A stretch of 64,000 bases of DNA from contig NZ_BIME01000001.1 in the NCBI RefSeq assembly GCF_004000925.1, forward strand, positions 372,001 to 436,000, read 5' to 3'. The translations under genes were made by a program, and so were the position numbers. Positions 45,131-53,360 of this stretch are shown here, in pieces (position 1 is the first letter of the stretch; each line of letters begins with the position of its first letter). This DNA comes from Paenibacillus illinoisensis NBRC 15959 (GTDB lineage Bacteria; Bacillota; Bacilli; Paenibacillales; Paenibacillaceae). The notes beneath the pieces are model-generated. The model saw only the letters and a program-made list of their open reading frames with translations. It searched no databases and was not told the origin of the DNA.

Positions 45131-46105
45131 ATGAATATGCTTCAGGCTTTGAATCAGCGCTTGAACCGCATCATGCCACTGATTACTCCAATCAGCATTA
45201 TCATAGGCGTACTTTGCGGAAGCTTTCTTTCTTCGTACACTTTTTTATCACCTTGGCTTTTTGCATTTATGACGTTTGCAGGAAGCATCAGTCTAGGGTT
45301 TAGGGATTTTCTGAATGTTTTGAAAAAGCCTTTTCCCCTGTTTGTTTGTCTGTTCATATTACATTTGGCGATGCCTTTGATCGCACTGGGTATGGGCCAT
45401 TTGGTTTTTCCGATGGACGCTTATACGATAACCGGTCTTGTTCTGGCAGCCGTGATTCCGACAGGTGTAAGCAGCTTCATCTGGGTTAGCATTTACCGGG
45501 GCAATATTGCACTGACGCTATCCATCATCCTGATCGATACCATGTTGGCCCCATTCGTCGTTCCGGGTGTTCTTTCACTCCTGATCGGCACCAGCGTTAC
45601 GCTCGATATGGGAGCTATCATGAGCAGTCTGTTTTGGATGATCGTTGTGCCATCATTGGTGGGTATGCTGCTGAATGAATGGACCAAGGGAGCCATTGTA
45701 CCGGTATGGGGCCCAAGACTGAATCCATTTTCCAAGTTGTTTATGGCGGTGGTAGTTGCTATCAACGGATCAGTTGTTGCTCCATATCTGGCCGATTTCA
45801 ACTGGAGACTGGCAGGTCTTGCGGCAATCATCATTTTCCTGGCTTCCTTAGGCTATGCACTCAGTTATTTCATTGCAAGATTGCTGGGCTGGAATGAGGC
45901 TGACCAGGTGGCGCTTGTATTTAATGGAGGCATGCGCAATATCAGCGCAGGAGCGGTGCTTGCCGTATCCTATTTCCCACCTCCCGTTGCTGTGCCGGTT
46001 GTTCTCGGAATGGTATTTCAGCAAATGCTGGCTTCCCTAACAGGTTATCTGCTAGGACGTCGCTCACAACTGCTGCAAAATGCAGACAAAACGTCGGCAG
46101 CCTAA
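45131..46105 (+). CDS. Bile acid:sodium symporter (BASS) family permease
   Basis: 324 residues with about ten membrane helices. The pattern GFRDFLNVLKKPFPLF near 57 and MRNISAGAVLAVSYFPPPVAVPVVLG near 268 (in two pieces) is typical of bacterial BASS proteins, which take up organic anions with sodium (pantoate, keto acids, bile acids in others). The substrate here is unknown. The ATG follows AAGGGATGTC. A strong terminator follows. Confidence 0.87.
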   Translation: MNMLQALNQRLNRIMPLITPISIIIGVLCGSFLSSYTFLSPWLFAFMTFAGSISLGFRDFLNVLKKPFPLFVCLFILHLAMPLIALGMGHLVFPMDAYTITGLVLAAVIPTGVSSFIWVSIYRGNIALTLSIILIDTMLAPFVVPGVLSLLIGTSVTLDMGAIMSSLFWMIVVPSLVGMLLNEWTKGAIVPVWGPRLNPFSKLFMAVVVAINGSVVAPYLADFNWRLAGLAAIIIFLASLGYALSYFIARLLGWNEADQVALVFNGGMRNISAGAVLAVSYFPPPVAVPVVLGMVFQQMLASLTGYLLGRRSQLLQNADKTSAA

Positions 46106-46111
46106 GAACGT

Positions 46112-46157
46112 AAACCCAAAAAAAACGCCAACAAAAGTTGGCGTTTTTTTTGGGTTT
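46112..46157. terminator. Bidirectional terminator, perfect 21-bp inverted repeat
   Basis: AAACCC, eight A, CGCCAAC, loop AAAA, then the exact complement. It carries an A run on one arm and a T run on the other, so it stops transcription in both directions between the BASS and asd genes. Confidence 0.95.
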
Positions 46158-46171
46158 CAAATGATCATTTT

Positions 46172-47257
46172 TTATTTTGGTTGAATGTATCCCTCAGCTT
46201 TGAGCAGCTCAGCAATCAGGACAGCACCGCCTGCAGCACCGCGCAATGTGTTATGGGACAGACCAACGAATTTGTAATCATACAGGGAGTCCTCACGCAG
46301 TCTTCCTGTGGATACGCCCATTCCGCGTTCAATGTCACGATCAAGTTTGGTTTGCGGTCTGTTTTCTTCCTCGAAATACGTAATAAACTGTTTCGGTGCA
46401 CTTGGCAATTCCAGCTCTTGCGGACGCCCTTTGAATTGCAACCAACGCTCCAGAATTTCATCTTTGGATGGTTTTTTCTCAAAGTTGACAAATACCGTAG
46501 CCAGATGCCCATCCGTTACCGGAACACGGATACATTGCGTCGTGATGAGTGGAGACGAAGCTTTCACAATCTCGTTGTTTTGCACGCTTCCCCAGATGCG
46601 AAGCGGCTCTTGTTCACTCTTCTCTTCTTCGCCACCAATGTATGGAATGACATTATCCAGCATTTCAGGCCAATCCGTGAAGTTTTTCCCTGCTCCCGAA
46701 ATGGCTTGATACGTGGAAGCAACCACTTGAGTCGGGTTGAATTCACGAAGCGCGTGCAGTGCAGGTACATAGCTCTGAATGGAGCAGTTTGGTTTAACTG
46801 CGATGAAACCGGTTTTGGTGCCCAGACGTTTACGCTGTGCTTCAATCACTTCCAAGTGCCCTGGGTTGATCTCTGGAATAACCATAGGTACATCGGCAGT
46901 CCAGCGATGAGCCGAGTTGTTGGAGACAACCGGAGTGCCTGTTTTGGCATAAGCTTCTTCAAGCGCTTGGATCTCATTCTTTTTCATATCTACTGCACAG
47001 AAGATAAAATCAACCTGACTGGCAAATGCTTCAACCTGGGAGGCATCCTGTACAACGATTTGTTTCACAGCTTCCGGGATGGGAACTGCGAGTTTCCATC
47101 TGCCCTGAACGGATTCTTCGTATGTTTTGCCTGCCGAGTTGGCACTTGCTGAAATGGCTGTTACTTCAAACCATGGATGACCATCCAGCAGATCCACAAA
47201 ACGCTGACCTACCATTCCTGTTCCTCCGACAATACCGACTTTCAATTTTGCTGTCAT
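46172..47257 (-). CDS. asd: Aspartate-semialdehyde dehydrogenase
   Basis: Reduces aspartyl phosphate to the semialdehyde, the branch point to lysine, threonine and methionine. 361 residues. The NADP site is VGIVGGTGMVGQRFVDLL, and the catalytic Cys lies in VKPNCSIQSYVPAL (near 156). QAISGAGKNF and IRVPVTDGH are also typical. The sequence is of the longer archaeal/fungal-like Asd class rather than the E. coli type. I chose ATG 47257 (MTAKLKVGIVGG); the frame extends 16 codons further without a suitable site. It is controlled by a T-box leader. Confidence 0.95.
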   Translation of the reverse strand: MTAKLKVGIVGGTGMVGQRFVDLLDGHPWFEVTAISASANSAGKTYEESVQGRWKLAVPIPEAVKQIVVQDASQVEAFASQVDFIFCAVDMKKNEIQALEEAYAKTGTPVVSNNSAHRWTADVPMVIPEINPGHLEVIEAQRKRLGTKTGFIAVKPNCSIQSYVPALHALREFNPTQVVASTYQAISGAGKNFTDWPEMLDNVIPYIGGEEEKSEQEPLRIWGSVQNNEIVKASSPLITTQCIRVPVTDGHLATVFVNFEKKPSKDEILERWLQFKGRPQELELPSAPKQFITYFEEENRPQTKLDRDIERGMGVSTGRLREDSLYDYKFVGLSHNTLRGAAGGAVLIAELLKAEGYIQPK

Positions 47258-47397
47258 ATAATCATCATTTCCTTTCGGTGTGAGTTCGATAATAGCTATT
47301 TTCATTCCTGCATCGGTTGATGGGACTTCATGATTCTTCCCTTAGTAAACACTATTCAGGTGATTCCAAAGCGTGTTGCGAGCACCCCGGAAAAACC

Positions 47398-47700
47398 AAA
47401 AAAATCCCACCCCCAAGACAGATGTCTCAGGGACGAGATTGAACACTCGTGGTACCACCCAGATTCGCCCATATGTCGCCATATCAGCCTCTAAGAGTTA
47501 AGGATACAACCGTTAATCCGTTGTAACAGCCTATACTCCAGCTCTGTAACAGGAGCTCCTGTCACACCATCCCTTATATGCCAAGTTCCGATGTGCTGCT
47601 CTGAGTCTTTATTCAATAAAAATTCTTTACCCCTTTTCAGCTGCCGGGGCTCTCTGAGAAAGAATACTTTTATTTACTCGTCTCTTCGTCGCATTTGATA
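47398..47700 (-). promoter_or_regulatory. T-box leader of asd
   Basis: The minus-strand leader carries the hallmark T-box sequence GGGTGGTACCACG (47448-47460). It is followed by a terminator (CCCTGAGACA...TGTCTTGGGG, 47398-47436, with seven T). Upstream is a long stem I with AGAGAGCCCC and GGGGTAAAG arms and an AGTA/GAA specifier loop. A TATAAT lies at 47706-47711. The specifier region reads GAATAAAGACTC; AAA (Lys) followed by G is the reading I favour, but the register is uncertain. Uncharged tRNA would allow asd transcription. Confidence 0.92.
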
Positions 47701-47883
47701 TTGCGATTATAATATCAAAGTTACCATTGCGAAGTAAACATATTTTTTATAATTTGCTGCAAATGGATATTTATTTACTACGTTTTAGTGACAAAAGCAT
47801 TCGTTACCAGAAGCACAAGCCAGCATTATGCTTAGATTACCATATTCTACCTTAATAACTAATACACCTAAACATTATGCAAT
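47701..47883. other. AT-rich intergenic region, promoter only
   Basis: About 180 bp between the T-box start and the galU stop, AT-rich. Apart from the -10 box of the asd leader I see no gene or structure. Confidence 0.4.
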
Positions 47884-48756
47884 TTAGCCCCACTGCGTTG
47901 CGAGCTGTTTCAGGTATGGTGACAGTACCGGCTGCAGCTCCTTTCGCATAAGTCCGATCTCCAAAATAGCCTGGATGTAACCGAACTGATTGCCAATATC
48001 ATAGCGGCGGCCCTCAAGCTCAAGAGCGAGCAGCTCTTCCAGCTGACTCACTTCTTTTAATGCATCGGTTAATTGATATTCTCCTCCAGCGCCTCTCTCG
48101 ATCCGATCCAAAATGGGAAATATCGATGGTTTCAGAATATAACGTCCCATTACCGCAGTCCTTGATGGTGCCTCCTCCATTGAGGGCTTCTCCACCAGAT
48201 TCGTAATTCGGTGAACCCGATCTTCCGCACCCGCTGAATCGATAATTCCATATTTGCTTACATCTGCAGGCTGCACTTGACGTACACCAACGACCTGACT
48301 GCCGGTCTTTTCATACAAATGAATCATCTGTGCAAGTGCCGGCGGATCGGATACCATAATATCATCTCCCAGCAGCACAGCGAACGGATCCTCTCCCACA
48401 AACTGACGCGCACATCCGATGGCATGTCCTAGTCCCAGTGGTTCTTTTTGACGGATAAAATGAATGTTTGCCATATCACTTATCGCCTGCACTTGCTCGA
48501 GCAAATCCTGTTTGCCTTTGGCATAGAGGGAGTGTTCCAGTTCCACCGATTTGTCAAAATGATCCTCGATCGATTTTTTATTACGTCCGGTCACAATAAT
48601 AATATTTTCAATACCCGATTGAACCGCTTCTTCAACAATATATTGAATGGCGGGTTTATCCACAATGGGCAGCATTTCTTTCGGCTGAGCCTTGGTTGCT
48701 GGCAGGAAGCGGGTTCCGAGCCCGGCTGCCGGAATGACTGCCTTTTTAATTCTCAT
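47884..48756 (-). CDS. galU: UTP-glucose-1-phosphate uridylyltransferase
   Basis: 290 residues, matching GtaB/GalU length. It makes UDP-glucose for wall and capsule sugars. The nucleotidyl-transferase signature is AAGLGTRFLPATKAQPKEML near residue 11, followed by PAIQYIVEEAV and LGDDIMVSDPP. ATG 48756 follows the GtrA stop by one base and AAAGGAG by 11 bases; an open frame of 22 codons upstream lies inside the GtrA gene. It is the last gene of the envelope-sugar operon. Confidence 0.94.
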   Translation of the reverse strand: MRIKKAVIPAAGLGTRFLPATKAQPKEMLPIVDKPAIQYIVEEAVQSGIENIIIVTGRNKKSIEDHFDKSVELEHSLYAKGKQDLLEQVQAISDMANIHFIRQKEPLGLGHAIGCARQFVGEDPFAVLLGDDIMVSDPPALAQMIHLYEKTGSQVVGVRQVQPADVSKYGIIDSAGAEDRVHRITNLVEKPSMEEAPSRTAVMGRYILKPSIFPILDRIERGAGGEYQLTDALKEVSQLEELLALELEGRRYDIGNQFGYIQAILEIGLMRKELQPVLSPYLKQLATQWG

Positions 48757-48757
48757 A

Positions 48758-49201
48758 TCATGAAACACTCCTTTCGTTCGTATCTGTATTCGGATTCGGA
48801 TAGGGCGATGTCGCGGACACAACTCGGAAAACCCAATATCGACTGGCGATATAGTTCAGGATCATGCCCAAGAGGGTCGCTGCTGCCTTGCTTATGACCA
48901 GATTCAAGTCAAGTATGTTGTTCGAGAGAAACAAGATCAGGGATGAAAAGGCGAGGACGATTAGATTTGTAATCACAAAACGCAGCAATTCATTATTAGG
49001 ACCTTGTCTTCGTGCATCCCTGAATGTCCATCGTCCGTTCCACCAATAACTGTTCAAGACCCCGCAGCTATAGGAAATGACCTGGGCAATGAGAGCGGGT
49101 GTGCCCAAGGCAGCGAGCATGGTAAACACCAATGCATCCACCGCCGTATTCATCACACCCACGATCCCGAATTTGATCAGCGTGGCCAACCGATTAATCA
49201 T
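48758..49201 (-). CDS. GtrA-family membrane protein
   Basis: 147 residues with four membrane helices. IKFGIVGVMNTAVDALVF at the N-terminus and NSYWWNGRWTFRD in the middle are typical of GtrA, a small flippase-like protein that moves lipid-linked sugars across the membrane. Its start ATG overlaps the end of the GT2 gene by 8 bp. The GT2 makes the lipid-linked sugar and the GT39 uses it outside, a standard three-part system. Confidence 0.92.
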   Translation of the reverse strand: MINRLATLIKFGIVGVMNTAVDALVFTMLAALGTPALIAQVISYSCGVLNSYWWNGRWTFRDARRQGPNNELLRFVITNLIVLAFSSLILFLSNNILDLNLVISKAAATLLGMILNYIASRYWVFRVVSATSPYPNPNTDTNERSVS

Positions 49202-50180
49202 GGTGAGCAACTCTGCCTGTCAACCGTACTTGCCCGGGCTGACTCTCAGATTGATACACGTCACGAACAATGTATAAGGGTCTCGCCTTGGTTTCATCAT
49301 AGATGCGGCCAATGTACTCCCCAAGAATGCCCAGCATAATGAGAATAAATCCATTAAATATCAGCATGATGCTGACGATGGAAGGCCAGCCTTTGATCGT
49401 TGAATCGGTAAAAATCGCAGAAATGATCACACTGAGCATGTAGATGAATCCGCCTACGGACAGAATAGCTCCCAAGTAACCCGCAAGCTTGAGCGGTTTA
49501 TATGAGAATGAAGTAATGCCATCCAGGCTCAGCTTCAGCATGCGTTTCAGCGGATATTTGGTCTCCCCTGCCAGACGCTCATCCCGTTCGTATTCGATCG
49601 CTGTTTGTCTGAATCCAACCCAACTGACCAAACCACGGACAAATCGATTTTTTTCCGGAAGACGTTTCATTTCATCGCACACTTTGCGGTCGATCAGGCG
49701 AAAATCTCCTGTATCCACTGGAATATCCGTATCGGTTGAGGCCCGGAGTACGCGGTAAAACATGCTTGCAGACCATTTTTTGAAGCGGGTCTCCCCGCTT
49801 CGTCTGGTCCGGCGGGCATACACTACCTCATAGCCCTCTTTCCATTTGGCAATCATGTCCAGAATCAGTTCGGGAGGGTCCTGAAGGTCTGCATCAATAA
49901 TGACAACTGCATCACCTGCTGCATAATCCATCCCTGCGGTAATCGCGATCTGGTGACCGAAGTTGCGAGCAAAATCAATTAATTTCACACTGTCATCCCA
50001 ACGTGCGTAGTCACGGATCATCTGCGCACTTCGGTCGACACTGCCATCGTTGACAAACAGCAGTTCATACGTTTCTCCCGTACTGCCCATAACCTTTTTC
50101 ACTCGTCGATAGGTTTCTTCAATGACTGCCTCTTCGTTGTACATCGGAATAATGATGCTGTAACGGCACTTTTGGGCCAT
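49194..50180 (-). CDS. GT2 glycosyltransferase (GtrB/YkcC-like, polyprenyl-phosphate sugar synthase)
   Basis: 328 residues. The N-terminal GT-A domain starts YSIIIPMYNEEAVIEETY, with the nucleotide-sugar site DAVVIIDADLQDPPEL near 90 and the acceptor region DTGDFRLIDR near 168. Two C-terminal membrane helices (about 235-260, 270-295) anchor it. This is the DPM1/GtrB type that loads a sugar onto undecaprenyl phosphate. ATG 50180 follows GGGAGGGA; the upstream extension is inside the gap after the GT39 gene. Confidence 0.92.
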   Translation of the reverse strand: MAQKCRYSIIIPMYNEEAVIEETYRRVKKVMGSTGETYELLFVNDGSVDRSAQMIRDYARWDDSVKLIDFARNFGHQIAITAGMDYAAGDAVVIIDADLQDPPELILDMIAKWKEGYEVVYARRTRRSGETRFKKWSASMFYRVLRASTDTDIPVDTGDFRLIDRKVCDEMKRLPEKNRFVRGLVSWVGFRQTAIEYERDERLAGETKYPLKRMLKLSLDGITSFSYKPLKLAGYLGAILSVGGFIYMLSVIISAIFTDSTIKGWPSIVSIMLIFNGFILIMLGILGEYIGRIYDETKARPLYIVRDVYQSESQPGQVRLTGRVAHHD

Positions 50181-50227
50181 ATTCGTTCCCTCCCTTTTCA
50201 ATTTCGGTTCGTTCCACTTGACCATCT

Positions 50228-52480
50228 CTATAACTTCACTTCGTATAGGGTGCTCTGTCCGCCGAAGCCAGCTCCACTATCCGTACCTGTCATCCACTCT
50301 GATGTCGGAATTTCGGTACCATTTTCCATGATCCAGCTGCTGAGATCCGAATTGCCTCCTCGGCCGCCCATGCCGCCAACCATGAAGTATTTCACTTGTC
50401 CGCTCTTCACGAGCTCTTCCAGTTCGTCCGTGGTATATACCGGATCAGAACCGGAGAAACCTCCGAGTGTAATGACAGCCTCGTTCTCATCAATGATGTA
50501 TGGAGCTGCCTGGTTATAGTCTGTCGTTGCAAAAAGATAGGTCTCTCCTGTGTTATTTTCTCTAAGATAATTCAGTGTTGTTGTATCTACTTCTTCGTTC
50601 CTGTTTCCGGCTCCGCCTCGTCCGCCAGTAGCTCCCATTCCGCCACCACCAAACATGTTTCCACCAGATGCCGGAGGTGTTCCTGTACTTGAATTATCAT
50701 CAGCAGCTCCGCTGTTAGAAGCACCAGGGAAGGATGGATCCGAATCACTTGTAGTATTAGGTGGAGTCATCTCGCTGTCTCGATCACCTTGTCTGTCTCC
50801 CATAGCCATGCCCATGCCGCCGAACATCCCATTTGAACCCGTAGGGCCCGCCGCAGGAATCATGCTGTTGCCACCGTAGGTAATTGGCGTGAACGCCCAA
50901 TAGACTGGACCAATAAGCATAACCATAAACCCTGCCACAATGATTCCTTGCTTCCATTGATGTGAACGATTGAGCATCACGATTAGGATGAGCGTGATCA
51001 CAATACCTGCAATTAATTCGCTGATCGACCAGCCTGCACCAATGGTGTCATCATAGACCTGCATAATATACCAGCCGAAGATCGTCGTAAGCAGAACGGC
51101 AAGAGGAAGCAGCCAGGCTTGCCAGCCATTGCGTTCTCGATAGGCTTGCCACATGGCTACAAATCCGGCTCCGGTCAAAGCTGCAACCGGCGGGGCCAGC
51201 ATGATCAGGTAATATTGGTGGAAGAAACCAGCCACACTGAAGAACGCTGCAACCGGAAGCAACCAGATCAGCCAAAACGCAGCTTCCTTATGTTTCATCG
51301 TAATATTTCTCCGTCTGAGCCCCGCAAAGAGAGCAATGCATCCCAGCAGTGCCGTTGGCAGAAGCCAGCTGGCCTGCCCCGACAGTTCAGTCTGGAACAA
51401 TCGAAGCACACCTTTCTCCCCTGTGCCGAACATGCCACCCATTCCGCCACCATTGCCACCGCCAAAATTCCTTCCGTTTGGCATTTCAGTGCCGTTCGGC
51501 AACTGTCCGCCTTGCGGGAAATTCATTCCGTTCATTTGCCCCATCTCACGCGTTGAACCGTCGCCGGAAGGGTTGCCTGCAGCAACGGAGTTGTCTGATG
51601 AATCAGAATCCGAGGCTGGTGCTGAAGCATCATCACGGTTTCTATCATCTGCCATGTTAGGCATGCCTGCACCAGCGGTTCTGTTCTGCTGACCTGTAAG
51701 TCGGGACAGACCGTTATAGCCAAAAGCAAGCTCCAGCACCGAATTGGTTTCGCTGCTTCCTATGTAAGGCCGCTGACTTTCCGGAATAGAATCGACCGTC
51801 ACTGCCCAGGATAGGGAAACAACTGCCAGTACTGCGGTACTGCCAATAAGCAGAAGGATCTTCTTTCTCCATTTCGCCTGGAATGCAAACAGGTAGAAGA
51901 TATAAAATGCCGGAAGAATCATGTAGGCCTGAAGCATTTTCATGTTAAATGCCAGTCCAATAAGGCCAAATGCTACGAGGATCCGCCACGGACTGCCCTG
52001 CTTGGTACCTTTGAACAAAAACCAGGAACCGAGCAATAGTGTAAACACCAGCATGCTGTCGATATTGTTGGTACGACTTACTGCCGCCACAACGGGAACC
52101 GTAGCCATGGCCAGAGCAGCAATACGTGCCGCAGCAAGTCCAAAGGTTGGTTTAACCATAAAATAAATAATCAGTACCGAACCAATTCCCGCTAACACTT
52201 GCGGCAAAATAACACTCCAACCATGCAATCCGAAAACATAGGCAAAAGCCGTCTGAATCCAAAACACGACGGGTGGTTTATCTACCGTTACGGAGCCAGC
52301 CGAATCAAGGGATGCATAGAAGAAATTGTGGAAATTTCTCAGCATGCTCCCTACGGCGGTCGTATAGTAGGAATTGGCATATTGATCGTTCCAAATCCCG
52401 TATCCGTTCAGAATTGCCGCCAATATGACAATCGGCAGAAGGACCAGATCAATCCTTCGTTTGGCATGTTTCAATGTCAA
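50228..52480 (-). CDS. GT39-type membrane glycosyltransferase, YkcB-like, with Gly/Ser/Asp-rich inserts
   Basis: 750 residues. The N-terminal membrane domain follows the PMT_2/ArnT pattern: YANSYYTTAVGSM, then DKPPVVFWIQTAFAYVFGLHG with the catalytic-type acidic residues. About ten helices follow. Two long extracytoplasmic low-complexity inserts are unusual: about 270-350 (SDSDSSDN, GGNGGGMGGMFG) and about 545-635 (GMFGGMGMAMGD, GGGGMGATGGRGGAG). A compact C-terminal domain follows. It should transfer a lipid-linked sugar to an acceptor outside the cell. First gene of the GT39-GT2-GtrA-galU operon, divergent from a two-component system. Confidence 0.9.
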   Translation of the reverse strand: MTLKHAKRRIDLVLLPIVILAAILNGYGIWNDQYANSYYTTAVGSMLRNFHNFFYASLDSAGSVTVDKPPVVFWIQTAFAYVFGLHGWSVILPQVLAGIGSVLIIYFMVKPTFGLAAARIAALAMATVPVVAAVSRTNNIDSMLVFTLLLGSWFLFKGTKQGSPWRILVAFGLIGLAFNMKMLQAYMILPAFYIFYLFAFQAKWRKKILLLIGSTAVLAVVSLSWAVTVDSIPESQRPYIGSSETNSVLELAFGYNGLSRLTGQQNRTAGAGMPNMADDRNRDDASAPASDSDSSDNSVAAGNPSGDGSTREMGQMNGMNFPQGGQLPNGTEMPNGRNFGGGNGGGMGGMFGTGEKGVLRLFQTELSGQASWLLPTALLGCIALFAGLRRRNITMKHKEAAFWLIWLLPVAAFFSVAGFFHQYYLIMLAPPVAALTGAGFVAMWQAYRERNGWQAWLLPLAVLLTTIFGWYIMQVYDDTIGAGWSISELIAGIVITLILIVMLNRSHQWKQGIIVAGFMVMLIGPVYWAFTPITYGGNSMIPAAGPTGSNGMFGGMGMAMGDRQGDRDSEMTPPNTTSDSDPSFPGASNSGAADDNSSTGTPPASGGNMFGGGGMGATGGRGGAGNRNEEVDTTTLNYLRENNTGETYLFATTDYNQAAPYIIDENEAVITLGGFSGSDPVYTTDELEELVKSGQVKYFMVGGMGGRGGNSDLSSWIMENGTEIPTSEWMTGTDSGAGFGGQSTLYEVKL

Positions 52481-52576
52481 TCACTCCTTCTCGTTCTTCA
52501 TGATTGTATTGTGACATGCCAAAATAAAATTGGGATGAGTCCCCGCTGAATGTTAACTGAGGATAAGTTCCAAACC

Positions 52577-52594
52577 TTTCAGCTAATTTTCAGC
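52577..52594 (+). promoter_or_regulatory. Tandem TTTCAGCT repeat, candidate OmpR-type operator
   Basis: TTTCAGCT occurs at 52577-52584 and again at 52587+1 to 52594, offset 11 bp, one DNA turn. This is the classic spacing for OmpR/PhoB-type regulators. It overlaps the -35 position of a GATAAT box at 52604-52609 in front of the response-regulator gene and lies in the gap shared with the divergent glycosyltransferase operon. Confidence 0.6.
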
Positions 52595-52676
52595 TTGGCA
52601 AGCGATAATACAACATAAAGCCCTCAGCTTTTTGGGGCATTCAATAGATGGATTTAACAGGGAGGCATGCCCGCTT

Positions 52677-53360
52677 ATGAAGTTAAGTACCGGGATTAAA
52701 ATCCTTTTGGCGGATGATGAACCACATATTTTGCAATTTTTGGAGCTTGGATTGAGTAATGAGGGTTTTGATGTACGCACGGCTCCGGATGGTGCTGCAG
52801 CACTTGAACTCGCACTTGAGTTTCGTCCGCATATGGCCATTTTGGACATCATGATGCCGGAAATGGATGGATTCGAGGTGGTTGAACGTCTGCGCAAGAC
52901 AGGAGCCCAGGTTGGAGTCATCATGCTTACAGCCAAGGACGAAGTTGAGAATCGAGTTAAAGGTCTGTGGCTTGGTGCTGACGATTATATGATCAAGCCC
53001 TTTGCCTTCGATGAGCTGCTCGCCCGTATCCAGGCAAGGCTGCGTAATCAGTTTCCATTGCTTATTGGGGCCGTAACACATGGTCCCTTCCGAATCGACG
53101 ATCAGCGCAAGGAGATCACCTATCATGATCAGATTCTTGAGTTGTCCCCTACCGAATATGAACTATTGAAGTTTATTGTGCTGAACCACGGTATCGTGCT
53201 AAGCAAGGCGACAATTCTTAGTCGTGTGTGGGGGTATGATTTTGGCGGAGAAGAAAATATTGTCGAGGTCTATATACGATCACTGCGTGACAAACTTGGG
53301 GATAAAGAGCACAAACTCATTCGCACTCTTCGAGGTGTTGGATACCGAGTGGATCTCTGA
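52677..53360 (+). CDS. OmpR-family response regulator
   Basis: 227 residues. Receiver domain (about 7-118) with the acidic pair LLADDEP, phospho-acceptor AILDIMMPEMDG and the conserved MLTAKD and MIKPFAFDELL. A winged-helix DNA-binding domain follows (about 130-226) with LSPTEYELLKFIVL and LRDKLGDKEHKLIRTLRGVGYR. ATG 52677 follows GGGAGG at 11 bases; an in-frame TTG at 52632 has no site. It overlaps the kinase gene start (TGATG). It probably regulates itself and the divergent glycosyltransferase operon. Confidence 0.95.
   Translation: MKLSTGIKILLADDEPHILQFLELGLSNEGFDVRTAPDGAAALELALEFRPHMAILDIMMPEMDGFEVVERLRKTGAQVGVIMLTAKDEVENRVKGLWLGADDYMIKPFAFDELLARIQARLRNQFPLLIGAVTHGPFRIDDQRKEITYHDQILELSPTEYELLKFIVLNHGIVLSKATILSRVWGYDFGGEENIVEVYIRSLRDKLGDKEHKLIRTLRGVGYRVDL

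Noticed and set aside
46181..47152. A 323-codon open frame on the plus strand opposite asd
   Set aside because: Asd is certain on the other strand; the antisense frame has no ribosome site and no recognisable content. It is a codon-bias shadow.
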